The notes below the pieces were generated by a model that ran no database searches, was not told the origin of the DNA, and was given only the letters and a program-made list of their open reading frames with translations. Positions 1 to 14,561 of a stretch of DNA of 64,000 bases are shown in pieces (position 1 is the stretch's first letter; each line of letters starts with the position of its first letter). The DNA comes from Tubulanus polymorphus (taxonomy: Eukaryota; Nemertea; Palaeonemertea; Tubulaniformes; Tubulanidae). The position numbers were made by a program, and so were the translations under genes. The stretch is from positions 28,736,001 to 28,800,000 of the forward strand of contig NC_134025.1 in the NCBI RefSeq assembly GCF_964204645.1, written 5' to 3'.

Positions 1-3000
1 CTAGTTTTCTTGTGCTGATTTTGGCTACATTGAATCAGTTCCAGGGAATTTGGTCGACATATATTTGACTGACTGTTCTTTTCTTCTATACTCACATCGA
101 TCGCATTGAACATCAGGTCATCGAGGCACGATTTGTGATCATTCGTTGAATTCCCGTACGGACAAGTTGCTATTCCGTGTGTATGTTTTTCATCTACTTT
201 AGTAAAACTACCTCTAATGCTGCCTTTAGTTTTGTTAAAATGACTGTTAAACAGCTCTTGGAAACTGCTCAAACTCAGATTATCGTCGCTAGGAGTTTGC
301 ATCGAATCTAAGCCAGTTTCGAGGATATCGTTCAACGATACTGACGAACTAGTCGAACTGCACGCTCCCGATAAACCAGTACTGAGACTTCGAGTTTCAT
401 AATCGCTGCTATCGTCACTATCTTGAGCTTGATTTTCACCGCCACCGATGACTATAGGTAAACCATCGTTGTCGTTGATCGTAAACTTGATATCGAACGA
501 GTCGCTGAGTTTTAATAATTCTCTACCCGGTGACGTTTCTCTGTGCTCGTGACTAGCTGTATTCGGATTGGGAATTAGCTGCACAGTCTCCGCGTTATCG
601 ATAGACGTACTACTAGTTCCATCGATATTCCACGATTCGGCATTTTTTCGTCCGCCGTAAATAATTTCATATTTAGCATCCTGCGCGTTGTTCTGTGGCG
701 TGGTGGTTTCTTCGTTTTTACCGTGAATATGGTTGATGTTATTGAGTAATTTTTGTGACCACGGTTTCGAGTAGTTCGGACTTAGATTCGGACTCGGATC
801 CAGTTTGTAGTGAGCACCAATTTGAGATGATGATAATATGATGGATGTTGATTCTGTTGGTGAATCTCCGACATTAGGAATAATGCTGCTGCCTGTTGTA
901 TTAATTTGAGGTTCTGTGAGATCTGTTTTTGCCGGCAAACGTTTTATTCTATCCCGTAGCCATGGCGGCGGTGAACTCATTGTTGGCATACACGGCGTAT
1001 CAATATATGCCTGAAAGATTTATCAAAAAGATCTTTTCTGATGTATTTTCAGTGAATGATCTTGAATGATCCAACAATGTTGACATCATTTCAATGAAGG
1101 GATTTTGAAATATCTCAAAACTGTCAATAAACTTTGAATAACCGGTATCAACATTGTGGGATTATCTATAAGATTTTCTATTGATTTTTGTGTAGCAGGC
1201 GGACATTTTGAATGAAACTTACATTGTCGTTGAAGTTATCATCATTGGTTGGTGAGAAACAATGTTCATTCCCTGAGACGCTTGTTGGACTTTGAACAGA
1301 CAACCTCTGTTTCAACAAGTTATTTCTGATTTGTTGATTTGAATACTGAAAAGAAGATACAAGCAAGATGTATATGATGAATCTGCTTTTGAATAAAGGT
1401 GAATAACTGTAATGAGTTGATATAGTCGACGTAAGGAGTACCTGAGATGGTGAAAGTGCATGTTGTGTAGTGTTATTACAAACAGGCCAGCTCATTCCCT
1501 GACTATGCGTAGTTGGTGACTGTAAGAAGCTATCTGGACTAATATAACGTCGATGTTGTAAATAGAAGTTCAGCTGTTGATTTTGCTGTTCTAAATCTGA
1601 CACACGTTTTTGTAGTTTCAGACACTCTTCGCGAAGACCCTATATTCAAAAGAATATATTCAAAATCTTTCATATACAACAGATGCAATCCACCTCTACA
1701 TAGAGCCTTCAGCGTGACAAGTGGGAGAAATACTGATATATCTCAGAAAGTGATTTTTTTTCAAGAACAATACATGTATATTCAAAATTTTTTATATACC
1801 AGGTAATCTGTCTCTCCGGAGAGATTTCAGCGTGAGAAATGGAAAAATACTGATAGACCTCATAAGGTAATTTCTTCATTCATATTTGAACATTCCATTC
1901 ACAGTACATTCATACATACAGGCATATATAACAGTGTGTACGGATATGATCTTTTTATCTATCTGAATAAATAGTTTCACATATCGCTACCTTTTGTGTT
2001 AATAATGCTTGAACAACCTGGTTCGCGATCTCGCCCAGTGATTTTTCATACTGCATTCGCTGTTGTTCATTTTCCAGAACCAACTGTGAATTTTCAGCCT
2101 CTAAATTTTTCAGACGTGCCATCAATATGGAATGCCTTTCTTCTTCGGCATTTCTTTCATTCACCTTCAAATATAAATATACATGTGTATGTGTTGTTTT
2201 TCTTACTCGTTGTTCATTCCAGAGGCAAAAAATGAAAAAAAAAATTTCTCAAATAACTCGTACTGTATGCAGGTAAATACCAGGCCAAATCTTGGGGGTC
2301 ATTTTAGAGCGCTTCATTAGTGAAAGAAGACACGTATTTCCAAAAATGTTATGCACATTAACATCGTATTGAGAAGTGTTGATAGGGAAGGGCAGTTGAA
2401 TAGTTTGATTGCCATACGTTCGGCAGGTTAGACACCTCTCAAGGGTCTAGGACTACGTGATACGCACCTGCGTTTCAAGTTTTCCAACTTCATTCATTAA
2501 CAGCATGTTTTCCTGTTCTAAGTTACAGATTTGACTTTGGTAACGTTGAAGTTGTTCCTATAAAAACAAATGTCATCGCGCGGTGAGAAGAGATTATTCA
2601 TACGATCAATAAATTCATATGAAATCCAGATGAAATTAGGCTAAAAACGTGGTTCAATAATCACAATCGACAGATTTCATCGAACGCCTGATAACGTAGA
2701 TGGAAAGGTCTCTAGCTTTATTTCAGAATGTACTCATTCATGCCGTTCTACTTTAATGACGTACAAAAAGTCATATTAATCATTGATAAAACACTATCTT
2801 CGTGTTGTAATGATAATACATAGAGAATCTCACAAAGTCTGAAAAGGTTTAGTTTAGCTAGTAGTTTAATTCATCATTTAATTCATATACATATATTTAC
2901 TATTGTATTATATATAACTACCCCTACCATGCTCCTCTTTTATCTGTTTAGATTGTAACTATTTCTACGTTAATTCTTCCCTTAGTTTCCTAGTTTAGTC

Positions 3001-6000
3001 TCTTGTTCTGGATTAAACATATATTTCATAATTTCTATTGTAACTCAGTATTCCTGAAGATAACTATTAGAATATAGTTAAAACGTTGGATAAACTACTA
3101 GCTCGAGGATATATTTTCAGACTTTATATCATTTTTTCATTATCAATATCATTGTGAGATATTTATCATTCTCTCATTAAACGTTCGATCACCCGAGACG
3201 ATGTTCACCACCGAGTGACACATTTTATTGATGACGAAAGCGACCGATTTCTTATTAATGAACTTTTTAATGGCCATCGTTACCTCGTAAGTGAATGTCA
3301 GATTGGCTTTCTCTTGACGAATCTGATCGAGTTTGTTTTTATACTGTAGCATATTCTGGACGACGTCTTCCATTCTAAAATTACAGCACGAAAAATGTCT
3401 CCAGTGAACGAAAAATCTATGTCAATAAAAATCGTACCGTTCAAACAAAATGTTATTGAAACAGGTCGGATCTCGAGTTTCCAATAAAAACTCATTCAGC
3501 AATTACACAATGATATTCCAATGAGAGTTTTCGCTATATGCTGGTGGTATACTTAGTTTTGTGAATGAATGGGTGCAATAAAAATATAATTCGAAATCTG
3601 TGTACATGACCCGGATACAAAAATATCATTATTATATTCGCTATGAAACTGTTAAAATAGCTACGCATCTATCAAGGCCTTGATAAACAAGGTTTATCAC
3701 CTCCCTTACTCAGACATGACCTTCGACTAATTGGCTAGATACGAAATCATCAACTCATTTTTTATCTTATTTTAGGTGAGGTTAATTCGAACCACTTAGT
3801 TTTTGATAGCAAATGATTAAAGCATACTTTTTAAATTCTCCTTCGAGAGCTTGTAAACGCGATTTACTGTTGTCACTTTCGACCATCATTTCCTGAAGCT
3901 TCGCTTCGGCTTCCATGCGTAATGCCTTCTCTTTCTGAAGGTCGGCCAGCAGAGCGTCCTTCTGTAAAACAGAATTTCAAACATACGTCCACTTAAAAAA
4001 CCACATTCGTACATTTACATTACCAATCGAAACACGCATGACTCGTTTATATATCGAAAAAAGTTGAGTAATTAAAAAAACTTCGGTATCGGTAACTATC
4101 GGTAACTGCTCCTCGCTCGCGTAAAAACCACATGTTCTAAATACACATTCACCTCGGGGATTGAGTGGTTAAAAAAACAACGGTCGCAGAATCACGATCA
4201 TCATTCCGTATAACCTGTAACTTAAAACTTAAGCCAATCTTTGGCGCCTTGTAAACCCTTATTAGAGATAACTGTAATAGACAAATATCTAAAACTGATG
4301 TATAATTTCTCTCAAACAAAGGAAACAAAAATGTGCGAGTTAATTGGAAGTTCGCCCTCGAATACAGGTATGCGGTAATCTGTTTGTTTATAAGTACTGC
4401 TATGATTCTGTAATTAATGAAAAGACTTCCATGAAAATAGAAGGCAATAAGTGCAGAATGCTGTTAGTGAAGATAAACTACAAGGTTCAATGAGGAATTC
4501 CACGAGACTCTTGGCATTATTCGCGTTCAAACATAACAGAAAAAGTGATCAGGACCTAATTCTCAGCGGAAATGAAGACAAAGACTTCCGATGATTTTTT
4601 TCTTCATTCTATGAAGTAGAGCGCATGATTCGTGGATTTGCAGAAAAAAAAACTTCATAAAGGATCGCCAGTTCGGATTATAAGCCTCGAATCAGAACCG
4701 CAGGGGTTCTCTGCAGGGGGTTTAAACTCATCAAGAATCACTGATTTATAACTAACAGTATTAATCCACCTTACTAAGTTGTTGTTCGCGAGTGTATTAA
4801 AAAAAACCTAGAACGAGTTGTTTTTAAAAGGCCTAGTCAACTGTTAAACTAGACTAGACGTAACACTATTTGTGTTTTTATGAACAGGAGATTGCTGGTT
4901 ATTTTTTTTTCTTTAAAAGGATGTTGTACACTGACTCATATATCAGTTGTACCAAATTCACTTTTAAAAATACATAACTATTCAATGAAAATATTTGAAG
5001 TATTGCCCTAGACCTGAATATGAGCGCGAAATAAACCACAATTATAAAGCCACGTCGAACCATCCCAAACTCATTCATAAAATCAGAAAAAGAAATGTTA
5101 AACTTTCTAAGAATAGAGAACGCAATATTCCTCGATACGAGAAAAAACAAATTAAGTGTTTTTAGTGCGACGAACAGCGTTTTAAAGATTACACGAATGT
5201 CGGTTTTAAAAGAGAATACACCTCAATAAAGATAAGTCACTTACCACCGGTTTACCGATCTATCACGATAAGATGCTTATCGGTGAAAGAACCGCAGGAG
5301 TCTACGGAATTCTGTGAGATCAAAACTACTTGTTGATCCGGCAATCTATCGGTCGGTATTTTGATTGAATTAATCTATGAAGGTGTGCTATATTTTCACT
5401 ACATCAAATAATTACAGCTCCTGATTTTTTCCAGAGAGGAAATTATTGCTTGTTATGCGTTTAGAGTATTTATATATAGTTTCATAGTTTATAAATACCA
5501 GCGGTGAGGCTAAAGGTTTTCTATATGTGACGAAATCTAGATCAATTGCCGGCAAAAATTGAAACATCAATTTCCCGGCAGCAGGCAGGCGCAGGGTGCA
5601 GCTCTGGTTAGTGATTGACTGCGCTATAATCCTACTTGTAAAATTTCATCATTTTGTGATCATTAATTCACAGCCAGCGCGACAGAAAATAAGTCCAAAT
5701 TGAAACCCTAGTTAATCTCATGTTTATAGCGCTGTCCTAGATACATAGCTGATAAAATATGTTTAATAGAAATACAGCTTCGGGAATGAGTGGAATATTG
5801 AAACAATATTCATAGATAGAAATATTATGCATTCATATCGAAGCAATATCAATGCTTTGATTTTGCAGTTATCTCAATTTGCCGGACTTCATAGCCGTAA
5901 TTCGGACATTTTGGACATGATAGCTCGAGGAATTATCCCGGAACTAATATGCGTGTACAATAATTACTATAAACAGATTATTGCTCGCATACAAATTGTG

Positions 6001-7372
6001 GCTTTTCTCTGAAACTGATTCACGATAGTATAGTATACAATATTCATCCCTGACCAGGAAATGTAGTTCAGGGATTTATAGTTTACTGAACAAATATTTC
6101 GTACAAAAGAGCTGCACCCACTAATTATTTCCATGGAAATGACCATTTGTAGCAGTCTCCATGTGACTGTATATGTGTGTGGTCTGTCCTTATATAGATA
6201 TCGTATTCAAAATTAATGTCCATTTATTCACAACCTTAATAAGAATTTAGGTCAAGTATATTTTATACCCGACGTTTAAATTTTTCAGTTGAAACCTTAT
6301 CATAACTTTCGAAGCCGAGTCCATACCTCTTTTTTCTTACTACCGGCATGCCAAGACAAGCGATTCTTTCTTTTGCGATCGAAATCCTTCCCGTCCATGA
6401 TTTTAGACTTAATAAAACTCGCTAAGTGCGCGGTACGGCTCCACGCGGATCATAGATACCACCGGATAAATCTTCAGCTCGCCAGAAAACAGAATCCTGT
6501 TGTTATCAAACGCTAAGTAGCAAACCGGAGCCACATTCTGATCGTCTGTCTACCGCGGTAAGTGTCAGAGTAAATGTCTTCGGGTAAGAGTCTTTCATGC
6601 AAGCGCTATACCCATAGCCAAAAACAGAATTACTTAACCCAGTTATTTTTATATTTTCCAGTCTGCGAGGCACACTTCTGATTGTATAGTTCCATTCATG
6701 TTTGGAACAGATCGAACGTTAAACAAGAAATCTATTTTGAATAGCGGTGTTTGCAGTCGTCGAGTCGGCAGCAGAATTTCCATTCAGAGACTTCTTTTCC
6801 GTTCATTCGGCAACAATTTTTTCTCACCGCGTTAAAAATATGGAAGCTACGCGAACGAACGAGCGAGCGAGATATCAATCACCGACTGCGTGACTGCTCC
6901 GCTTTCATTCCCAGTCCTGACCTCATTCTCAACGAGCCTATATTTTATGAGCACATTTTTAATCGTGACCGAACCATGTGTGTGCGGTGCGATTAGTAAG
7001 AACACAGTACAAAAATCACTGTAAGCCACACTCATTCACCCGTTCATAGAAATAATAGCGAACAACATTGTCTGATATCAAGAGACATATTATTTCTCAT
7101 TATCTATAAATGAAAGGTGCCCGAGGTCGACTTGAAAGAACCACCTTTTTAAACAAGCGAGCCACGATAAAAACGTACGTATAACGGCGACACGGGACAT
7201 TTAAAAAATCGAAGCCAATAAATTACCGAACGAACGACGCGTTCATTTTTCAAAAGAATTTCAAGTGCAATAGATATACCTCGTAATGAATAACAAACTG
7301 TCACAGTTTAACCGAGAAATAGCCACTTAACGAAGCCCTTACCTTACGAAACTTATTGAATTGTTTCATCAT
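1..7372 (-). CDS. NCKAP5: NCKAP5-like coiled-coil protein, 5' part (partial, continues past left edge)
   Basis: Exons in transcript order: 7372-7343, 3961-3828, 3374-3284, 2557-2468, 2164-1991, 1639-1442, 1345-1223 and 1010-1 (open to the edge). All junctions are GT-AG and phases agree, giving 616 codons so far. The start MMKQFNKFRK is one of several apparent first exons. Exons 2-6 encode a charged coiled coil. Its segments LEAENSQLVLENEQQ, ANQVVQALLTQK and LREECLKLQKRVSDLEQQN closely match the conserved N-terminal region of vertebrate NCKAP5/NCKAP5L, as I recall that family. Those proteins are large, mostly disordered and bind microtubules and Nck SH3 domains. Exon 8 is Ser/Thr/Asn-rich and disordered, with a proline stretch (SPPPWLRDR) that could bind SH3 domains. 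Family assignment is strong. Orthology to NCKAP5 versus NCKAP5L is not decided; an invertebrate may have a single pro-orthologue. Confidence 0.85.
3962..7342 (-). other. large intron of the NCKAP5-like gene
   Basis: This is the interval between the 7.37-kb first exon and the shared exon 2. I see no coding segment with splice sites. A fragment around 5270-5320 (ending GGAGTCTACGG) resembles the end of the CAGTAGACTC MITE family found elsewhere in the window. The rest is AT-rich unique-looking sequence. Confidence 0.5.
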
Positions 7373-10300
7373 TTTGAAGAATCGCGCGACACAACAAACA
7401 AACTTTTAACTGCGCAAGTACGGCTCTTCAAATAGAACAATCAAACTACTCTCACTCCTCGCCGATAATAGATCCACAACGCAGCATTACGAGTGACTGG
7501 CGAACGAGTAGACTCCTCCTCACAGAGCGGTGCAACTCGCACTCGCAATGCAGCATCGTTCAGCATCTCTCCCTCCGAGCGATGCATTCCACCGGATCAT
7601 CGCTGAATCGCGAAAATAGTTCAACAGGAATCTGTAGATCGAGCAGCCCTGAAGGAGCTGCATGGTGGTTACAGCGATTCCTCCAGATGAATCAGTGGCC
7701 AAACGTCACTTCGTGCGAATCAGGACAAGGGTGACAATTTACTCGCACAATTTATAATCAGATTTCATTAGTCATCATCCGGACCCCGAACAAGATCCAG
7801 ATCTTGGTGACATCATTCTTTTTAGACAAATACATAAATTATCTTAAATTTAATCCATTCAATATGATCTGACAGCGGTACACTCGACATATTCTCGAAT
7901 GAATCCGAATCAATTCTAGCCGCGCGCGAGATGTTTGAGCAAAGGCTTCGCGAATGAAATGAGAATAGTTCGATAGTTTCGTCGAACGAATCCCGTCTAT
8001 TCACGCGACGAGACGCCGGAAATAATCTTAAAAACAATCATCTCGGAAAAGACAAGGATTTTGCTAATGGAATTACGGAAATGAAAATTGAAAAGATTGA
8101 TTTTTCTTTTTACAATTAACGGAAAACTACTTATTTTTCGCCGATTCTTTTACATCATCGAAAACATGATTCCAATTAGTTCGAACTTTTACAAACGTTC
8201 CAACGGAGAAGAACGTTCGGAATCGTAGCCAGCCGTTTGAGAATGAATTATATCCACCATCGGCTCCAGACAACTTAATGTTTTTGTGTTCGTTGGCACG
8301 TTTTCTGATAGAAGCACCACCTTATTGGAGCCAAGTATCAGATAGTGAGCGGGGATGAAGCCAACCGATAGCGCGGGTTATCACTTCAACAACTGATACC
8401 ACAAGGTGTAAAATATTTTAATCCCGACAACAAGAAGGGTAGTTACTTTATTGGTTTTAGTGTGTACCTCCTGACAGTAAACACCTGTAATAGCTCCTCG
8501 TAGGTTTGTTGACTGACTTTACCCCAGTAAATATTCCACTCTCAAACCGTTCTCAACGTAAATATAAATACAACAGCTCTCTAATTCTCATTATAGAATT
8601 TTAATTGCCCGATTTTCTTTTTGACTGACATAAAATCATACTTGATGTCAAGTATTTTACGACTTCCTTAGAATGGGCCTTTGATCTTTTATCGCAAGAG
8701 CATTGTCGATTTTAAGTAAATAGTTCCATAATAAAAATTCTAAAAAAAACGAGTAGTACAAAGACAAAATCATTCATTCATAACATAAGCAAGTGAAAGA
8801 ACCAGCTCTTCTAGAAGTGGGAAGAAAGAGTTCACTACTGGCGTCAACAACGTCTTCAAGACGCCGAGCATTTAACAAGATTCAAATACCACTCATAACC
8901 TAATAATCAATCTCAACAACTGAATATCAACAACAAGGGAGTCATCAATTCGGAGAATATTTCACAATTTTCATTAACTTCGAACTTCTAGGAATCCATA
9001 CGATCAGACATTCGGTAATTATATTACAGGATTCTACAAGAGCACGCCAGAGCGATCATTGCATTACGTAATTCTCCCCCAGTGGATCCACATCGGTACT
9101 AACACTGAGAAACAGGCAATCTCTACCGACAATCTCAGCCCTACCTCGATACAGATACACAGGGTCTACCTGCGGTAATAAGATGAAAGGCAACAATAAA
9201 TAAAAACATTATTATCATAATAACATTAACTGAGTGGATCTAATTATGAGATACGTAGGAAGCTAGTTTCAAGAAACCATCGGGGAGCGATGAGTTTTAA
9301 TGTTAATAAGGATTTAACCACGGATTCTAAAACGAAGAATTTACTAAGGAGGTCGTTAATAAACGACCTTAGACTAATCATAAGCCTATACGGTAGTCCA
9401 CGACATAGAAACAGAAATATCACCGGCCCACATTCGTTCGCGTGTTATCAAAGAAAACTGGAAATGAATTCAAATGTCGGACACGTTCTATATAAACTCA
9501 TAACAATTACATAAATGAAATGAGCCTTTTTTGAATCAAAAAGCAATTTATAACCAACGGAATATAACAAATTTCAACTGGCCCGAACACACGATAAAAC
9601 CACAAAATTGAGAAAAACATTCTCAGATAATACTATCACGCCAAATGGATCGATATCTTTAGAAGTATGTAAGTAAATGGAGAATATCCTTAGAAGAATT
9701 TCGCAAGATTTTGATATTGAAATTCAGGTCCGAACGTAACGCGAATAAATTCATTAACATCTAGTTGTGAAGATTGCTCGGTCCTTTGTGTCGCGTTAGT
9801 GATCATTTCAGTAATGTAGAGAACAAAGGCCATCAATACTGCACTGGATATTCACCATGACTGTCAAAGATTTATAGCCTTGAACCAGGACAAAGTAAGA
9901 GAAAAACAAAGACCTAATTCGTGTTATGGAGAGCTGAAATTACTGGATGGTATGCGAAATACCAGTGTGCAGATTTAAGGTGTGGATAGGGTGGACCGGT
10001 CCAACAATCCCTTCAAAGAATGAATGCCCCCTCCAAAAAGGAAAATTATTTCGAAATTTGTTAAGAATGAAAAATACATGCAGATCATTGAGATGTTTAT
10101 ATCAATCTGATCCAATTAGGCCCAAAGTTTCTTCAATATAGGAGACGAAACATTGAAAAGTCAGAAACGCCCCTTTTTGCCCAGAATCTAAAAAGAAACT
10201 TGCGGTGCTTACATGGCCAAATCCGCATTTTTCAGATAAAATGCCCACTTAAAAATTTCTGGTCCAATCTTCCAGAAAATCCTCAATATCTGAATTTCAA

Positions 10301-12554
10301 ACAGTCGGATTTCAACTCAAATATCTTTCAACGTCAACAAAGAATTAAGAATTATGTTGTTATGCAATGATTACGTAAATCGTCCAAATGAACTCTAGAT
10401 AAACCCGCGCGAGTAAGATGTGATTTACAGCTGCACCAAGGCACCCTCTTAACGATTAGCATTCCTCAGTGATAACTGTCCTTGATCTCCATTCATAAAA
10501 GTGCAACTGAAGGAGACACAGAGCGATGATGCTGTTTACATTTATCCATAAACCGATACCATACAAAAAACAGCATTAATCATTCTTGTCGTCTCTACTC
10601 GAGGTGCTGTTCATTTGCCCCGTAATTTTTACCTGGTCATTCGTTTCAATCAATTTTTGACAATCGATTAATCAAATTATTGATTAACGACTTACCGTAT
10701 TTTTAAACATTTCACGATATCGAATATATCTAGAGTTACGTATAATATACGTATAATCTGTGATCTTATACAGCGTTATATGTAGAGTCTACTACTGAAC
10801 TGTGTAAGGACTTTAAAGAAGGCTAATTATAAAACCATTAATGATAATACGGTTGGGAAGATATGAAGTTATACGCGTAAACAAATATTCAGCGCAATAT
10901 TCACGTATTGAACCCGTGTAAATTTATTCAATTAACAACATTAATATATAGACATAATCATAATCACAAAACTAATCCAATAATCCTGTAGTTCTGTCTA
11001 TGAAATATACTGACCTCAGACCGTAGGCCTAAGGGTATAAACACGATCAAAAGGAAATCCCTGCTATAGCGCAGAACGACTTCGAATATCTGTTTATAAA
11101 TAACTTGATTCTAAATGTTTAGATACTGATTTAGAAGGAAATCCTACAAATCTGAGGAGTTTTTTTGCCTAAGGGGTGAATTGTAATTACAGTAACATAG
11201 GTAGAATGCTGTATGATGTGGAGCATTTCACTAATGACCAAAAAATGATCGAATTAGTCGAGAATCATAGATCTATATTATGGGAATATGACAGTTTTAT
11301 GTGATAATTGATAGTATAGAATCTTGCTATGGCAGGTTTTAGGATGTGATCATAGCGTTCCGGTATTGTACTAGATAATTCTCTATAGACGTAATCAGGA
11401 TGTAATTACTTATAAACAACTACTTCTGCACTTAATGTCTGAACCTAGAACCGGCAAATGAGAGCTTCCACCGTATCTATATAGCATCACATGATAAATA
11501 ACAGGAGTATCTTGATCAAAGGTTCAGCCTATTTAATAGTCTTTGTTCAACACAGGGTCTATAAACTATTCCAGAAGGTCGCGATACCCTGGATGAGAAT
11601 ATAGATATGACTCCAGGATTAGTAATGACCATTATAATTGGTGTCACTTATACAGTCAACTGTTCTAGTGAAACCAGGTTTAGATCCAGGCCCCGCTCTC
11701 TTTTGGGTTGGTGCGATAGGTCTTGACATCTTTCTAACAAATCATTGATATTTCGCGTTTTATTGAGTGGTACAAGAGAGAGGATGTGGCACGAAGACTC
11801 GGACCAGTAAAACTCTAGTTTCTACTCCTAACACATTTTGAGAGCTGACATCCGAAACTAAGATCATTGAGTTTCGCTCAAGAGAGTCTTTCAAGATGCC
11901 AGATGCAAATCCAGTAGACGGCCAAGTACTGGCTACTTAAACAGAAAACTGTGAGATCGAAGAGACCACTTTACACATGCTGAATAACAGTTTAATGAGC
12001 TTGGGAAATTGCAGGTTGTATAGTCACTGATAATTCAACTCGTTCCATACAGTTTGATAGATGGTAATCAAACTCGCAGTTTTGCTGATACAGCATTAAC
12101 CTTGATGAAAGTGTTCACTAAATACAGATTTTTCGGCGGACCAAGCATCAGCAGGACAAGTCTGAATTAGACTTAATTGATGTGAATTTGAATCCCATCG
12201 GTCTCTCTGAAGCTATTGCACTGCAGCTATGATATATCAATTAACATTACTTTTGAGATAATTACAGTACCATGTGTCCAATAATGGACTGACTGTCCAG
12301 TATTGACATCAAACTAAAACTAATGGCCAGAAAATCAGATACCAGAAAGCTAAACATGCTTAGTGATTTGTATATACAAAATTACATAATTCATATATGA
12401 TCGCAACAACTATTTTTGACTGGCAGGAAAAAGCACAATCATGCTGTTATGATAGAAATGCGGGCGTGATGATAATTGCTACATCGTCAGTCTCAGCACA
12501 GATTGAGCTTACACATACAAACACTAATCAAACAACGTGACGACATCATTTTAC
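7373..12554. other. non-coding stretch: 5' flank of the 7.37-kb first exon and intron of the longer isoforms
   Basis: No ORF here has convincing flanking splice sites. The short minus-strand ORF near 7520-7702 lies just upstream of the MMKQ start and is more likely 5' leader or promoter. If the upstream first exons at 12.8, 14.5 and 15.6 kb splice to exon 2, this whole stretch is intron for those transcripts. Confidence 0.5.
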
Positions 12555-12796
12555 CTGTTCATCAACTCCAACTATCTTTACAATACCCTTCTTAACACAC
12601 CAGGCAAAAATGTACAGTAACAACAGTACAAAACCATAAACTAACATATACATTAGGACTTTTACTTGACCGTGATACCATTTAAAGCGGTGTTCATCTG
12701 GGAACAATGGAATAAACCGAGTATTATGTGCATCTTTGAGACGACGATGACGGCCATGATTAATCCTGGCCTCATCGTAGTGTCTGTAACTCGTGG
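12555..12796 (-). CDS. candidate alternative N-terminal exon with a membrane helix (NCKAP5-like gene)
   Basis: On the minus strand the exon ends in GTTGATGAACAG|gtaaaa in phase 0, so it can join NCKAP5-like exon 2. The open frame encodes an Arg/His/Tyr-rich stretch (YRHYDEARINHGRHRRL) followed by a strongly hydrophobic helix (MYMLVYGFVLLLLYIFAW) and a basic KK segment, as in a single-span membrane anchor. Two readings are possible. The exon may start at the acceptor ...GTAG|CC at 12796 and join the 15.5-kb exon, giving 97 codons. Or translation may begin at the ATG at 12653, giving a 33-residue N-terminus. The acceptor is pyrimidine-poor, so the upstream join is less sure. It could also belong to a separate small membrane-protein gene whose other exons I have not recognised. 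Confidence 0.5.
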
Positions 12797-14459
12797 CTAC
12801 GCTACTCAGTAGTAACGTGGTTGCCAGTGGTTACAGCAGCGCGTGCTCCGTACTTATCCCGGCATAAACAACGTGACGAAATTGATTTTATATTATTCAG
12901 CGTCGGTGACGAAGAACTGCGCACAGCACACGGCGAACACTTTAAACAAAAGCCATTGAAACCTGTGTCAGCATCTGCTGCTAGATAACTTTTTCAAATA
13001 GATGCAGCTTCACACATTTTGTTCGGAGCTGTTTTAAAAATGTCTCCTACGGCTGCGAACAATAGAGGTATTATTGACAGAAACAATGGATTCAGTACTG
13101 ACACAATGTAATGAACTCAGTTGCCTCTCATCTTCTTTCAATGTCTGAGTAAAAATTATTTCTCATTACTGAATACAATAAATGAAATTCTGTTTTTTTT
13201 GCTCATTGTTTGAACCCACAGTCGACACCTTGTGTTCATAGAGCACCGGGTTCGGTTGTATCTCGTAAAGGAAAACAAATTTTGAATTTCACCCGACCAT
13301 CAAGCTATCCAACTATCAGGCCTATCACCTGTTTATACTTTGATTGCGGGTATCAAATTTAAACCCACTGTTTCGTTCCTAGCAGGTGCGGTGGGTTTGT
13401 AAGGGATACAAAATCAAATAATCAAATCATGAATCATAAATAGGAAAGACAATTCCCTAATTTTTAAAGATCAGAAGTTTTCATATTCCACGAATAAGCC
13501 GTACAGTTGCATTATATCGACGATTAGGAATTCTTGCACAAAACCATCGACCGTGTTTTAAACGATGCATGAAAATCGCTGATGGCAACTTTACCGATGA
13601 TTTCTCAGAAAAAAAACTCACACCACCGATAACTAGACAGTACGGCTCTCCTAGAGATATCCGACCAGACTCACACGAGACTTCCGTGCAAATATCTCAA
13701 ATTTCGCAGATCGAAATCTCGTTAATTTATTATTTCGGAAATCGGATACTGTTTCAGTGAGATTTCTTTCATCAATTTTATAAATGGAATGCCCGTGCGC
13801 GATAAGACAAATTCTTTCTACTTTAGAATTGAGGAATTCAAAGCCACTTGATTGATTCAATCTTTTTATCATTACTTCTAAATCCACATAGTACCTAATA
13901 GGTTTTCTCTGAACTCCGATAAGGCCTCATCGTCAATAACTGGCAATATTCTTAACACTACTAATGGATTTTTAAAGCCCACTTTCTCCGTGGCTGTTAC
14001 ATCTCAAATGAATGCCCCCTAGCATGCAAGGAAATCTTGTAAATCCTTTAAAAATAAACACGACTAAAATAGCAGCAAATGCTGTGTTAATTCTATATAT
14101 CTTCAATCTGTTCTTTGACGCAACTTCCAAAGTGTAAAATTCTAATTCGCTGATCACGAAATTGCGATATACCTTCACTCACTTCCATCTGATCAATAAT
14201 AAAGCTACAATCAACCAGTAGCAGGAAAAGCACTTTGCAATAAAAGAGCAACTTGAAATTTCCCCGGAGCTAAAACCTGAGCATTGCGTAATATAATATA
14301 CAGTACTGGATGTGCCAGGCATATAGCTGCATATTCAGGATATTTGCTGTATGAATGAATATAGTCTTTATGTACATAAGATAAATCCTGAATGAAAAGG
14401 ACAGATATTATATTTCGAATATATAGCCCTAATAATACATCGTTCAATGATTTACGTAC

Positions 14460-14561
14460 CTTTCTCTTAGGAGTTTTGATTTCTGGCCTGTGGTCCAGCG
14501 CATTTCCTCCATCCCCGGAATGTCCATGAAACAACTGACCAAGCTTTCCAATGAAAGCCAT
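14460..14561 (-). CDS. candidate alternative first coding exon (NCKAP5-like gene)
   Basis: The exon reads ATG then 33 more codons (MAFIGKLGQLFHGHSGDGG, then a basic KTPKRK) and ends at AAG|gtacgt in phase 0. That phase fits the shared exon 2 (AAGGACGCT...) downstream on the same strand. The peptide is Gly/His-rich with a basic end and has no membrane segment. Linking it to the NCKAP5-like gene is inference from strand, phase and order; no other compatible gene lies downstream on this strand within the window. Confidence 0.5.

Noticed and set aside
1996-2235. 79-residue plus-strand ORF
   Set aside because: Antisense shadow of the NCKAP5-like coiled-coil exon.
12660-12770. Short minus-strand ORF in another frame (MRPGLIMAVIVV...) within the candidate TM exon
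   Set aside because: It ends in a stop before the donor and overlaps the frame that carries the membrane helix; at most an upstream ORF.
13569-14178. ORFs on both strands between the candidate first exons
   Set aside because: No domains, no matching donor or acceptor pairs and no codon bias.
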